Below are positions 47,690-59,904 of a stretch of 64,000 bases of DNA, one piece after another. How positions within the stretch are numbered: the stretch's first letter is position 1; the number at the start of each line of letters is the position of its first letter. The notes under the pieces were generated by a model, which had not been told where the DNA came from, made no database searches, and saw nothing but the letters and a program-made list of their open reading frames with translations. The DNA is taken from NCBI GenBank assembly GCA_003586115.2, contig QVOM02000034.1:16847444-16911443 (forward strand), in the 5' to 3' direction. The translations under genes were made by a program, and so were the position numbers. Source of the DNA: Salvator merianae (Eukaryota > Chordata > Lepidosauria > Squamata > Teiidae).

Positions 47690-47895
47690 TTTAAATAAAT
47701 ATAAAGCCCTGCCCTTCTCCTCTTCTGTCTGGACTTCCTTTAATTTAAGTGCTGGCACCTGTTTTTATTTTTGTTTAATTTTAATGTATCCTTGTGGGGG
47801 GATCCCCTTTTCCTTCTTTTAATGTTTTCATTGCCTTGAATTGTTATGAAATAGGAGGAATACAAGTAGATGAATTAATGAATGAATAAAATGTT
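47690..47895 (+). mobile_element. Possible LINE 3' tail (L2-like)
   Basis: The region has ATTGCCTTGAATTGTTATGAAA followed by GAATGAATGAATAAAA, resembling an L2 3' end. It is too diverged for certainty. Confidence 0.4.
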
Positions 47896-48295
47896 GCAGT
47901 ATTGAATACACCAGCAAGCCAGTCATGTGATTTACTTCCTTTCATAAGATCCCATTCTGACCCTAGCTGTTAGCATTCTGTAGTACATGGACATATTTAG
48001 TCCTCTGTTGTGGATTTCCATCCACTTGGTACTTGTTTCAAAACCTTTTTTGTGTACATGCACACTTTGGGACTGTGCTGATGCTGGCCTTTTGTAGGCG
48101 AGGGGTGCCATTTTGGCTGCATGGTAACAGATCCTCAAAAATCAGCTCATGGAATGTTTAAGTATACTGTATACTGTCCCTGCCAGTGGCAAAACCTTGC
48201 TAGAGTTAGCTAATATCAAGAAACTGAGTAGGTCCAGACCTGATTAATATTCAGATGAGAGATTCCAGGCAATCCCAAGGCTGTAGGATAGACTA

Positions 48296-48770
48296 AGGGC
48301 CTTTCTGAAATTACTTTAGATCCACAATAGGAGCCCTTGTAGTCAGCTTCAGGGCCTCATCCGTCCACACATCAGTGCAGATCTGTAAGGCCCCACCCAT
48401 CACTGGTATGCTTCATCTGCCATAAATTGAACATAATCCAAATTGCGGGGGGGGGGGTTGACGTGGGTCACTGGTAGATCTTGATATCAGGGTCTAACAG
48501 CAGACCATGTGGGCCTAGTCTGGAACATGGAGGCTGGACCCATTTTGGCAGCACACCAAAGTACAATGTCGAAATGGGCTCCCTGTGGGCTCAGAGGCTA
48601 GGAGCTTTTGGAGCCTGCCTTCAAAGCTTGTGCAGTGCAGGGACTGGTCTTGGCCAGTGTCATCATGCAAATGGCGCTGTTTCAGACCACAGCTTATCAC
48701 GTTCCAAACCAGCAGGCGTTGTTGGTCCAGACCCACTGGCTGGAATAAGGCAAGCAAGTGCAGCAAGGCC
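48296..48770. mobile_element. GGCCTTT-end MITE (long family)
   Basis: The left end GGGCCTTTCTGAAATTA and right end AAGTGCAGCAAGGCCC are inverted. The interior blocks include GGCAGCACACCAAAGTAC and CATCATGCAAATGG. A run of nine G lies inside (about 48446-48455). Confidence 0.6.
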
Positions 48771-49399
48771 CCAAGACATCTACACACTGTATACATTTAT
48801 ATGCACTCTACCAAGGAAGAAGACTGTCAGTTCATAAGACTCTTCAACCTTTCGTAAGTGTGCATGACTGCACACTAAGTAAAATAGGACCGTACAGACA
48901 TCATAGTGCTGAGCTGCCTATAACCATTCCACTCATTCTAGCCCTGGGATGGGGTGATAAGACAGATCAACCAAGAGGAGGCTGGAAATCTGTTTGTATG
49001 TGGATGTGTGTGCATGAGTACATCTGCATATGGTTTTGAAGTGTCAGTCTGCATGCATGTAGAATGCAGAGTCAGGCCCTGCCACTGTCAATTTAGGTCC
49101 TACCCACCACTGACACATGGCTTCCAGAGGGTATCCCTCTTGGCTATTACAAGAGTTCTCCATTCCTTATATATACCATTCAGACAAGCACCCACCAAAC
49201 TGAGAGTTGCTTTCTGATAAAAGAGCTATCCTTATTTCCCTGGGAAACCAAACCTTGGATGATGCAATTTTATCACTCAGATACTATGATGACATCGTTA
49301 CAGTCCACAAACTTTTGAAAACCACAGACAAGTATGTTTTATGAACTACAATTGGAACAATAAAAAGAACTATCGACTAAGAATCCAGAGGAATAACAC
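48771..49399. other. No recognisable gene or repeat
   Basis: No supported feature. Confidence 0.4.
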
Positions 49400-49970
49400 T
49401 GTTTCTCTTTGAGTGAGGGCGATTCCCGGTTGTCAGTTTGCTATGGGTTATCACTCTGAATAATAGGTTTCCATACTATTATTTTAATGTTCATGTAGTG
49501 GTAAGAAATGTCTCCGAGTAGGCTGTGATTCTTTAATGTGGCACAGCGCAATTATATTGAAAATATTGTATAAATTGCAACATGTATTAAATGTCAAAAT
49601 ACTCTGAATTATGAATCGAAATGACATTATTTAAAAACATGTGAGAAAGCATCTTCATAATTATATGTTATCAACACAGAGGCAGATTAGCTATTCTTTT
49701 AACATAATTAATTTTATGCACAATGCATTTGTTTGCAGTATTTGTCATTATTCATCAATATAATTATGAATTACTGAGAACAGTTTTCTGGAATCTTTAA
49801 GTTATTTTAATTAGTTGATTTCTCCCCACATCCATCCTTCAATTTTCTTCCGGAGATAAAACATTGGGTCTTAATCCTGACTCCAGTCAGGTTTATCTGT
49901 AGATTTCCTCTAATTTCATGACATCAGCCTCTATTCCTCTTTCTCGCTGACAAATATAAAGTGGAATCTG
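49400..49970. promoter_or_regulatory. Candidate conserved non-coding element
   Basis: An AT-rich, repeat-free block with many TAAT/ATTA homeodomain words, ATTTGCAT-like sites (ATGCATTTG near 49727), and no open frame. Together with 12640-14060 it is the clearest enhancer-like segment in the desert. Confidence 0.35.
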
Positions 49971-50479
49971 GTTTGTACACATCATGAAGCCAAATGAGAC
50001 CATGTCCTTATAAACTGCTTTCCAATTCCATTCCCATGAGGTTAGTTGTTTTTAAATTTACTTTAAAAAATACTTACCCCAGCTTATTTTCCAAGATGGC
50101 TAGCTAGGGCTATCCCAGGTCATTTTGTTGCCAAGGATTAAGGTGGCATCACTTTCAGTTTCACGTAGAACTAGATTGGCAGTTGAATCTTAAGCTGTGT
50201 TTGCACCTTCACATTTCAGCCCCCATGCAACACTTATATCCTGCATAAGCATGCACACACCCAGCCCATTGGAAAGGGAGTTTTAGTGCATTTCTTCCAC
50301 TAATGGATATAGAAGATTCAAGACACGCTTCCTTTAGCATGTGACTGGATGCATTTACAATAGATGTGGGTGCTGTTATTTTTCACAAGGGCCCTCTGCC
50401 CCACGCTCTATGGAGTCATCAAGCCATGAACTGCAACAAGGCCAAAACATGCATATAAATGTAGCTTTAGTGCAACTTT
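49971..50479. other. No clear feature
   Basis: No supported feature. Confidence 0.4.
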
Positions 50480-51018
50480 GCAAATGCATTAGAGGCCTGA
50501 AAGTTAACTTAGGCTGTTTGCCATTTTTGCACCCCCCCTGCATTATCCCAGACCAGAGTGGGCTGTCTGGTCTGGGATAGTCAATCCATCTCGAGCTGGG
50601 CCAGATTGCTCCTGGCATAGAACAAGGTCATCTGCATTGGGACATCCCGTTTCGTGCTAGCCCCTATGATGGCTCTGAAGCTCCCACCAGCTTTGGAGCC
50701 AGAGTAGGGGAATGTAGAGGGGGCTCCAAATAGTCCTGGGGACTCATTTTAGTGATGGTCCTTGTTGCACCACTGAAATGGGTCCCCTGTAGTATACCAT
50801 CCCCTAGTATGCCAGTAGGCCCTGAAAAGGAGGTCTACCAGTAGAATGAACCAGGATGCCATTCTGGTTGTCCTAAGCCAATCTATGCCCTATCCTGTAT
50901 GGGCAGAGCATACTAGGAGAGGGAGAGGTCTCCCTTAAACCTCATCATCACATGGCAGGGAAGCCTTTAGACCCCCTTCCTGGTTTGCACTACTGACAAG
51001 TGCAGAAAGGTCCTATGT
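50480..51018. mobile_element. GGCCTTT-end MITE (long family)
   Basis: It has CCCAGACCAGAGTGGGC with its complement nearby, GTGCACCACTGAAATGGGTCCCC-like family blocks, and the end ACAAGTGCAGAAAGGTCC. The left limit is approximate. Confidence 0.5.
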
Positions 51019-52062
51019 TTCCCCCATATGTCCATCTGCCAAAAATCTCCATGTTCCTCAACATTTACGGCCTAAGCCAGCTGCCGCATTCTGCTTAATG
51101 TCTGATCCAGCCCACCAGCCAACAGATTAAATAGTAATACAATATAGATCAAATAACAAACACAATTTTAAAAAAACAAACAAAGCCACCAGCCATGACA
51201 ATGCTACTTCTGTTTTCCTTCATCTCCATTTGGAACCAATGATTTTGAAAGAGTAAGAGCTGGAGAGGGCTGGTGCTAGAGAGGAGCACAAATGTGCATG
51301 AATGGTGTCTGCAGTTTGCTGCAAAAAAATAAAACTACTAAAAACATTTCACTGGAATAATCCGCTGAAGTGGCGGTCCCTATGGGACAAAGTTCAAAAT
51401 GTTTTCAGCATCTTGGCCATAGAGAACAACAGAACACCTCAAAACACTCCATTTTTCCCCATGCATAGCTCCTGAGGACACCAAAGTGGCTTGGGTTGTA
51501 GACTATGATAGATGCCCTCCATCCATCAAACAAAAGGAAGAGAGGAGCTTTAAAAAAATCTTCTTGTCAATCAGCAAACGAGAAACACATGTTCTATTTT
51601 GTTTTTCACATAAGTTTAAAATGTTTTGCACATTCTTGCTAGAGTTCAGGCAGGCCCTAGTGTAACGGAAACCTTTCAAGCAAAGTCAGTAATAATGGAA
51701 TAGTCACTTAAGAATCCCTGAAGAAGGAAGAGGATGAATAGAATGATAGCATAGCCCTTCTAGATGTATGTAGTAGCTCTAGGCAATTTCATTTTGGAGA
51801 GCAAGCTGTTGAAGAAGATGGTTGCTTCTCAGATCAACCTAATTTTGGGTGATGCTGATCATTTGATCCAGTTCAGGCAAGTCCTAATTTTCAGCCAGAC
51901 AGCAATTTGCATTCTGAAAAGAACTCGGGCCAAGAGATTACATCCCCTACCCCAACATATTGTCTGCAAAATAAGCTCCACTCAATGAATGATAGATTTC
52001 ACAGCATTTCATTTACTCTGCCTCCTAGCATCTTGTCAGTAATATTAGCTAACTGTCACTGA
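51019..52062. other. No recognisable gene or repeat
   Basis: No supported feature. Confidence 0.4.
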
Positions 52063-52864
52063 GGGTGTGTTCAGACTTGCTATGTTAGTCGCCTTCCAAG
52101 TGCATGTAAGCTGCTGAGGAGGCCATAAAAGCCTTACCTGGAAGTTGCCCCTGTGCCTCTCTGCAGCTGCCTGGGTCAACTGTTCCATATTCGGCTCTTC
52201 AGTGCTCTTGGGTTGCCTTGGGGAGCACCTCAACCAATCAGAGCCTTGCAGGAACCTGTGGGACAATAGCACAGGAAGGGAGGGGGGTACAAGCGAGCTC
52301 TGGCCAGCACAGGGAAACTAATTCAAACTCCCTGCCTTCTGTACTTAAAAAAAGACTAATAAGCTGTGGGAGAAAGCACCATGCTACTAAAGTACAGTGT
52401 GCTTTTTTAAGTACAGAAGGCAGGAGTTTGAAAAGTTTCCCTGTGCGAGCAAGTCTGTCTCTCTCTCCTCTTCTCTGATTCCCCAATGGTTTAAAAGCTT
52501 CAAATGAGGCATCACCACTTCCCGCCTCTCTGCTGAAGCAGTTTCCAAGTCCTTTTTCTGTCTGCAAAGGAAACATCTCTCCCTTATTCTCCAATTTAAA
52601 TCGGAAAATCGGAGAATAGGGGAGAGACGTTTCCTTTACAAACAGAAAACTCTGGCAGTTAAGGAGTTAAGGACTTGGAAACTGTTTCAGCAGAGAGACA
52701 GGGAGTGTCCAATCTGTGAGCAGCATCCTTTGCAGGCTGTAACGTTAGATCGCTGAATCGCCTCATCGGGCAAGAGTGTGTGGAAGGCTTATTTCCTGTG
52801 CACCCAGGAATTAATCGCTTCTTTTATGAAGGCAATTTTTAAAATCGCTAGTCTGAACACACCC
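52063..52864 (+). mobile_element. 802-bp inverted-repeat transposon with two internal hairpins
   Basis: The ends are GGGTGTGTTCAGACTTGC and GCTAGTCTGAACACACCC. TGA flanks both sides (52060-52062 and 52865-52867). CACAGGGAAACT to AGTTTCCCTGTG forms one hairpin (52308-52445). CTCTCTGCTGAAGCA to TGTTTCAGCAGAGAG forms a second (52526-52697). A related copy, inverted, is at 20094. No transposase frame. The 3-bp duplication favours a Harbinger-like origin. Confidence 0.8.
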
Positions 52865-54053
52865 TGAGTCCATTATTATCCATTATTTATTGCATAGTAA
52901 ATATTTGTAACTAAGAAGAATATTTATTAGCAGAAAGTAATCAAGATGATGAACATTAGGGGGTGCCTAAATCACCCCCGGCTGCCCACAAGATGGGCAG
53001 TCAAGCATTTGGGTCCCCAGTGACTTAGACATCCAGATACTCCTACTCTCCTACTGGCCCCTGAGGTGCCCCACTCCTTGAGTAATATCTTTTTTCCATT
53101 TTTATTTATTTAGTTAAATAACAGTTGAACAAGATTATAAAAACACAATAACTCTTAAACAAATAATCTAACTTTCCCTCCCACCTTAACCCTCCCCCCT
53201 TCCTAACTCCCTGTACGCAACAAGGATACTCTCGGATAACCAGAGAGAAACCACAGTGGTATACATTGCTTCTCAACCCCATACTCGGAGGACTGGCGAG
53301 AAGATAATCAATTAGTTATCACCAATACAGAGATCTAAATTTAACTATGTAATGTTAAGTATCCATAACCCACACTGAAAGTAAAAAATATAATAAAATA
53401 AATAGGGGGGGGGAAAGGATTCCATTTATGGTGGAAAGCACCCCTGAAATATAATTAAAACAGAGGAATCATCTTGCTTTAAACTAAAGGTTTACCTTTC
53501 TAGATGAATAGTATTCTTACACTCATTTTACTTGACTAAAATAAAAAATTCCATAACTTATTCCATATCTATTAATAGCTTATTAATTCATCTATGGGTT
53601 AACAAAAAATATACAAAAAAATTAAAGAATTCCTCTCTGGGGATACCAGAGTGACTCAAAATAAAAGTTTTCCACTTTGGGAAAGCAAAGTCTGTTACTT
53701 AATATAAAAACCCTAAAATCAAATAATAAAACTTTTCTCATTATTAAACACTTATGTTAAACCATATATATGTCTGTTAAGCTGAAGATGTTTCACATCG
53801 AGTAAACAAAAATTTATACTTAATATCAAACTATTTACAGTTAACTTTTGACATTAATAGACAATATAAAATTACTCAACTTGAACTAATAGAATTCCTC
53901 TATGGGTTAGTATATAACACTAAAAATAGAAAAAAATAAATAGGAAAGGATTGGAGTAAAGTGGCTATGAACATATAAATGTTTTGATTTTCATTACTGG
54001 TGGTCTTTTATAAATAAGGCTGAAATGGTATTATTAACTTGTTTTCTTCTGAT

Positions 54054-55171
54054 TCATTGCTCGGGTGGAATACTAGATTGTTGTTCAATTTTATTAGGTG
54101 AGTTTCTTGAGATGCCAGCTGATGCAGACGATGCTGGAGTATTTAGGTTGAGATCTTGAAGAACGAGGTCTCCCTCGGCAACTGTTGTAATTCTGTAGGT
54201 CTTCCCAATATGATTTATTATCGCACAACGAAATGTCCCCTGGAAGCGGATGCCAGCTGTATACAATGCTCCTGCTACACGGCTAAATTGGCGCCTTTTT
54301 TTAATAGTAGAAGGAGCCAAATCAGGAAGCACTTGGATCTTGTTCCCATGGTGTGACAAATTAGCTAATGCTCACAAACCAGAAAACACTTTAGCTTTTA
54401 TGTTATATTTCTCAAAGGCCACAATAATATCACACAGTCTGGTTTCATTTGTAGGTCTTGGGCCTAATGCTCTATGAGCTCTTGCAATGTCTCCATCTTT
54501 GATGGTCAAAGGGGATAATACCAGAAAACCAGTTGACCAGAAACTGTACCATATTGGCTCCCTCCACTTGTTCTCAGACCCCACAAAAACGTATGTTATC
54601 TCTGTGTTGTCTGTTCACAATTTCAGTTAATTGGTCTGTAAGTTGGAGAACTTCTGTTTGAAGGGCTTCAATGGAATTAGTATTTCCAGTAGCCATATCA
54701 TAAGCTGAAGAGGCAGTAGCTTGAGTATTTTGTAACTCCTGTTTAAATGTATTAACAATGTCTTTAAGACCAGAGACCTCCAAATGTATAGATCTAAGGC
54801 AGGGGTCCCCAACCAACAGTCCACGGACCAGGACCAGGACCGGGCCGTTGGAGGGCCGTTGGCGCTGCCGCAGACCAGCACTAAACACTGCAAAGCCCCA
54901 CCCCTGCCCCACCCCCATCCCGCCCTACCGGGCCATGAAAAAATGGTCTTGCTTGAAGCCGGTCCCTGGTGCAAAAAAGGTTGGGGACCACTGATCTAAG
55001 GGATTCTTTAAGGGCAAGAACCACTGAGGCTCTAAAATGTTCAAATTTTTCGTCTAGGAGAGAAATTGAGAAGTCCGCTCCCGGAGAAACTTGTATTGCA
55101 GCAGCATCTCGCTGGGGCTCAACATTTTCAGTGTCCGCCATTTGTGCTGTTGTTTTCTCACCCTTTGCCAT
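54054..55171 (-). pseudogene. L1 ORF1 (RNA-binding chaperone) pseudogene
   Basis: L1 ORF1 protein is a coiled-coil trimer with an RRM and a C-terminal domain. It starts MAKGEKTTAQM (55171) and has a coiled-coil with heptads (around 54780-54620). It enters the RRM at RQHRDNIRFCGV. The frame shifts near 54580, runs through IARAHRALGPRPTN, meets one TGA (54372-54374), and ends with the C-terminal HHGNKIQVLPDLAPSTIKKR block and a stop at 54054. A hAT element splits the coiled-coil. Besides that only one frameshift and one stop are evident, so decay is moderate. Confidence 0.85.
54800..54993. mobile_element. 194-bp hAT MITE inside L1 ORF1
   Basis: The terminal repeats are CAGGGGTCCCCAACC and GGTTGGGGACCACTG. 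The exact 8-bp duplication ATCTAAGG lies at 54792-54799 and 54994-55001. The terminus resembles the OposCharlie-type hAT group known in amniotes. The interior has GGACCAGGACC repeats and CCCCACCCC runs. Confidence 0.9.
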
Positions 55172-55375
55172 GGTGCAGGAGTTTTTACTGTTATTTCTAT
55201 TATGTTTAGCTGTTTTGAGAGGCTAATATTAGAAGCAAAGGGGTCCCTGGGGATTCTCCTTGCTATTTATTTGAAACTGGAGCCACTTACCCTGAACGGG
55301 TTATGTATTTATCCAATTTAATGATCTCTGTGTTGCATTCTTGATCACTCACGCATGCGCCCTCTGATTAAGGAA

Positions 55376-56119
55376 ACATATTGTTAATCCACTTAGAATA
55401 ATTCCAAGCTGCTTTGGTTGGAAGGATTCACTTCCTCCCATGTGGCTGAATAAGCTAAAGCTCACCAGGAATTGCTGCAACAGAAACGAGGGCCACAGTG
55501 ATTGGCTGCAGTGAGTCTAGCCACAATCTTCAAACCTGTAAGCAGAGGTTCTGCTTGCAGAAATATCTCCAGAGCTGTGATGAGGGCCAGTGCTGTTTGC
55601 CCACCCCTTTAGTAGCTCCCAGATTCCTGTTCAAAATTCCATCCCTTTTAGAGGCTGTGTGGATGAAGTCATGAAGCATTTCCACACTCACCTTTGGCCC
55701 AGGTCAGCAAGAGGTCCAGAGGCCTCCCTTCCACACACTGGTGTGGTTTATGGGGATGCTACATCTCCTGCTAGCATGCTACGTCCACAATGTAGTCCCA
55801 TCTAGGCAGCCAAAATGGTCACCTAGACTGGGATACCAGTAGAGCTGTTTTCTCAAGTCTACCAGTGCTCTCGTGGGTGCTAAACCTTTAGACAAGGAAA
55901 GACAACTATCTTATGTTTATGTGTGTTTCTCTCTCTAAAAAAGAGGGACAGTGATCAGAGACAAAAACAACAACTGCAGGGGTCATGTTCATTGCGTGAG
56001 TGGGAACCTTAGTAACATCTGCACGGCTATGGCCCACAGGATGATTTCAAAATTCCAAATTTGGGCACCACAGTTGCAAAATGTTTAGCAGCCCATGATG
56101 CTGTTTTGCTATAAAACAG
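55376..56119. mobile_element. Mixed stretch with a MITE fragment
   Basis: 55590-55860 shares GTGTGGATGAAG, CTAGGCAGCC-like and ACCAGTAG blocks with the GGCCTTT-end long family, but the ends are not resolved. Confidence 0.3.
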
Positions 56120-56765
56120 ATTGCCAGAGGTGAGGGTGGATAGAGACAGATGTGACATGAAAGTTACAAGTTTTTCAGACTTCGCGAACATTCAGCATCT
56201 TTCTCCTTATGATCAAATCTGTCCACTTGTTTTGGACTCACCACCTGATTGTTGTCATATGGAGGTGTTCATGGCCCATGCCATCAGAGAGGCAGATTTT
56301 AACCATTTTTTGCACTTACTTTACTGGCCCAGTCCAGCAGCACCAGGCCAGGCTGGACAGTTCCTCCTGTTCCAGAAGGAGCCTGCCTTTCACACTTTGA
56401 AGGCTATTCCAGGGCAGCTAGTTCCAAAAATTGTGTGATCTTCAGAGCCACCTTTTGGGTTCTCCAATGGCTAGGAACTAAAACTCCTAGCCTCAGAGCC
56501 CCAGGGGAACTTATTTCAATGGTGCAATTTTGTGTGCTTCCGAAATGGGTCCCCCTGCTAAATTGGCCCATGCAGGCGTGCACCCTTCAGCATGCTTCCT
56601 GGGCTGATTTAGTACCCACGAGATCAGTAGTAGACCTGTTAAAACAGATCTACCAGTATCCCAGTCTATGGGCATTCTGGCTACATTTCATCCACTATGC
56701 AGAAGAGAAGCCTCTGGACCTCTTGCTGACCTGGGCCATGAGTAAGCACAGAAAGGTCTTTTGAA
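56120..56765. mobile_element. GGCCTTT-end MITE (long family)
   Basis: It contains GGCTAGGAACTAAAACTCCTAGCC (palindromic), the CCGAAATGGGTCCCC family block, and the end AAGCACAGAAAGGTC. The left limit is unclear. Confidence 0.45.
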
Positions 56766-57249
56766 TCAATCAATCTCTCCTGGAGGATATATATGGTCCA
56801 GACATCAGCAAATTCCTTAGACTCATCTTCCCTAATACGAGTAAAGTAACAAGTCTAAAGCCCATTCTACTACACCAGAAATGCAGAAGCCCTGAAAATG
56901 CTTGCCAGCAACTACAGCTAACACTGTTTCAAGACTGGAAGGCATAAATCTGTATGAATTTGTAATCCTCTTCACCCTTAACCTGGCTAAAAAAAGAGCC
57001 TGCACAGCTACAGGCAGTGAACAGGTTCTGTGCAAGTGAACTCAGCATAGTAGTAACACATGTCAATCACAGGAGAACAGAGAAAAAGACAGACAGGGCA
57101 TCAAGAAGTCAAGCTTTATGAGAGAGTTCTTGACAAGATTTCTGAACATCTGGCAATGGGTAGCTCAAACATGAGGATATACAGTGCTTGCTAAAGGACA
57201 CTATTCAGCTAGCATCATATTTGTATCCTTATGAACAAATTAAAGCAAA

Positions 57250-58100
57250 AGTAATTGTTCAGAGAGGTAAAAATAAAAAGTGATTGTGAAGAGCTCCTAA
57301 AAATCTCCATGCTTTGGGGAACTGGGCATCAAAATGACAAATGCTGTGGAATGCAAGCATATGTAAAGTTATGTACATTGGAGCAAAAAAATCCTAACCA
57401 TACACATACACTAATGGGAATTGGTGTGGTTGTGGCTGACCAGGAAAGAGATCTTCGCATAGCGATAGATAGTTCAGCAAAAGTGTCAACACTGTTGTCT
57501 GCTGGCCATTTTAAAAAAGGACAATAGCATGTTAGGAGTAACAAGAAATGCACACATTGTGGGTGTGCTCAAAGGACATGGAGTCTGCATAGTCCCACAC
57601 CCATCAAGCAAACACCCAACATAAACACTTTTTCTCACTCTTCCACCATGCCAGCAAAGTATATTCTTAGCAGTGTGCATTCTCCAGGCAGAATGACACA
57701 GTCCTGTCTTCTTAAATACAGAAAATGATTTCTGGGGTCATTTACTGTGTTCAAGAAAACAGACCCAGTTAGAAATACCAAAGCCAGGGAACAAAAGTGG
57801 TCAGCAGCAACAGTACGCATGCAAACATCACGTTTCCCACTTTCCACTGTACACTCTGAGCTTCTACCTGCAGGAACCACCACCATGCAGATCCTGCTTA
57901 AAACTGCCAATATTATAATGCCCTAATTCAAAGCAAAGGTGCAATTGCAGCTGGAATGCTATGTACAGTTTTGATCACCACACTTCAGAAAACACACAGG
58001 AGAATTAGAAGTGGTTTCAAAGAGGAAAAAAATGGTCAAGTGAGTAGGGAAGATCTCCATGAGAAAAGTTTCAACATTTGAGGCTTTTTAGTTAAGAAAG
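57250..58100 (+). pseudogene. CR1 LINE ORF2 C-terminal remnant, with insertion
   Basis: The translation includes EQKNPNHTHTLMGIGV, then DQERDLRIAIDSSAKVSTL and HFKKGQ, the CR1 ORF2 C-terminal block. It continues after an unidentified about 370-bp insertion (57540-57910) with sequence resembling the YCVQFWSPH segment. Frameshifts are present. Confidence 0.65.
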
Positions 58101-58107
58101 AAAGAGG

Positions 58108-58148
58108 TGTAGGTGTGTGTGTGTGTGTGTGTGTATGTGTGTGTTTGT
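58108..58148. repeat. (GT)n microsatellite
   Basis: About 16 GT units with two interruptions. Confidence 0.95.
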
Positions 58149-58599
58149 ATATAACTTTATTGTTATCAATAGAACTAAAGAACAATTAAGTCAAATTAGA
58201 ACATAAATTATACTTAAAAATTTTTGAAGCATTTACCATTATATTACACTTATTTTTATCTTACAGGAAACACAGTTTAATAAAATAATTAACAATTTTA
58301 TTTTATTTTTTCTTTGCATTGTCCACAACTATTCAGATCAGGATGTATTCATGCACAGAAAAAAAAAAGGCATCTCTAAGATACCTTAGAGGTGTTTTGC
58401 AGGTGGGATTGTTCACACACAAGTTTGCTGCTCCCCCTCTCATGAACATTCTAGGCTAGAAAAGGTAGATTAGAGATGGCATGAGAACACGCATGCCACA
58501 TGCTACTATCTCTAGGAGACTTCTGAGCTGCTTTTGTTCCTGTGTGTGAACACAGTGTTTGTTAAGTCATCAATTAATAAGAGATTGCTATATCATATC

Positions 58600-59230
58600 T
58601 ACATATTGCATCAAAATTCTTCTGCTCTTCTAAGATGTAGTAAAAAGGGCCATTTGTCTAGTCCCACTGCCATTACAAAGGGGATCAGGCAAGGCTCAAC
58701 AGTGATCCAGAAAGAACCTGTTTCACCTGCACATCCTTGTCCCTTCCCAGGACCATGAAAGAAGCGGTGGTGGAAAAAGAAGCATCCAAAACTGTGCTGT
58801 AACTGGACACGTTCAGTGGAGGAGCCCCAGTTCCACAATAACATTCAAGCAGATCGCATCCTGTTAGAATTTGTGCTATGTAGGGGATGACTTTATACTA
58901 GATTTTATTTTGCATAATTTTTATGTAAGTGGACTGGCAAGCTTCTGTTTGAACCCCAGTGATCATATCCCCAAATTAAATGGTATCAGTGTACCATTAC
59001 TATGATATGTAGATAACACCATGTTAATTTCCCAAACTGAAGCAGCGCTTAAACATTTGCTGTAAGCTTTTGTAAACTACTGCAGAGTGAATGAATTAGT
59101 AATGGATGCAGAAAAGACAATTTTCCAAACAAAAAAGTATGAAGCAATGGAAACCAGAGGGAGCAAACTTAGATCTGGTAGCTACATTTTGATACTTAAG
59201 CAATGCTTTTCAGGCATCACATAAATAGAT
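58600..59230 (+). pseudogene. Non-LTR reverse transcriptase remnant
   Basis: An upstream piece translates to AITKGIRQG (near 58670-58700), the motif before the active site. The later frame has YVDNTMLISQTEAALKHLL (59006 onward) and NELVMDAEKT, the block after the active site. The catalytic YADD is replaced by YVDN at 59006-59017, and stops surround it. So it is an inactive LINE of uncertain clade. Confidence 0.65.
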
Positions 59231-59561
59231 GGCTCACCCCAGTGTCACTAAAGCAAAAGTGGAGAATATAGCTATACTTATCTTTTACGTAAGATTTTAG
59301 AGTTACCCAGATAGAGATGTACAAAATTAAGCATGGTGTGGAAAACATGGGAAAGAATTTTCTTTTTCCCTTTCCCAAACAGTAGGAACTGGAGTCACCT
59401 AATGAAGCCAAGTCTTTGAAAAATTGGGTTAGACAAAGTTTGTTTGTCTGCTTTCCCCACAAAACATATATTTAAATTATGAAATTCATTACCATGAGAA
59501 GTGGCTTTGACTATGCATGACTGGCTGTCACTGTTGGTCTGGATAGGGCATGCTCTAATCC

Positions 59562-59719
59562 AGTGTTTCTCAACCTTTTTCTGACCATGCCCCCCTTCCG
59601 ACCTCGTTTCCTCAATGTGCCTCCCCAACCTACCAGGTGTACACAGTGGTGGAGTGCAGAAGTGGGGATATCCTATGGGCCCACAGGGGGGCATATGGCC
59701 CCCAGTTGAGAAACACTTT
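59562..59719. mobile_element. 158-bp hAT-type MITE
   Basis: The ends are AGTGTTTCTCAACC and GTTGAGAAACACTTT. The 8-bp duplication TCTAATCC lies at 59554-59561 and 59720-59727. The interior retains the C-rich TGCCCCCC and GGGGGGCAT words common to this hAT group. Confidence 0.8.
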
Positions 59720-59904
59720 TCTAATCCAACAGGAAATTTCTTAACTCCAGTTATTTGTAAAACCTAAATAACATGTAATGGTCCATTCATACTTACTGCT
59801 TGCAGCACAGATGTTGTGCCAACCATGCTCAGTGTTCACATACTGCCATGCTATGCAACATCTGTGCAAAAAAACCAACAATCCTCAAACCCTAATACTC
59901 ATTT

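Larger units (their letters stand above)
53095..55375 (-). mobile_element. L1 LINE with ORF1 but no recognisable ORF2 (half-L1-like)
   Basis: On the minus strand this runs from a probable 5' UTR (about 55375-55172), through ORF1 (55171-54054), into about 950 bases of AT-rich 3' sequence. The end is AATAAATAAAAATGG near 53100. The 3' part has a G-rich GGGAGGGTTAAGG segment typical of L1 3' UTRs. It contains no apurinic endonuclease or reverse transcriptase motif in any frame. Either ORF2 was deleted or the element lacked it, as in mammalian HAL1. Confidence 0.65.
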
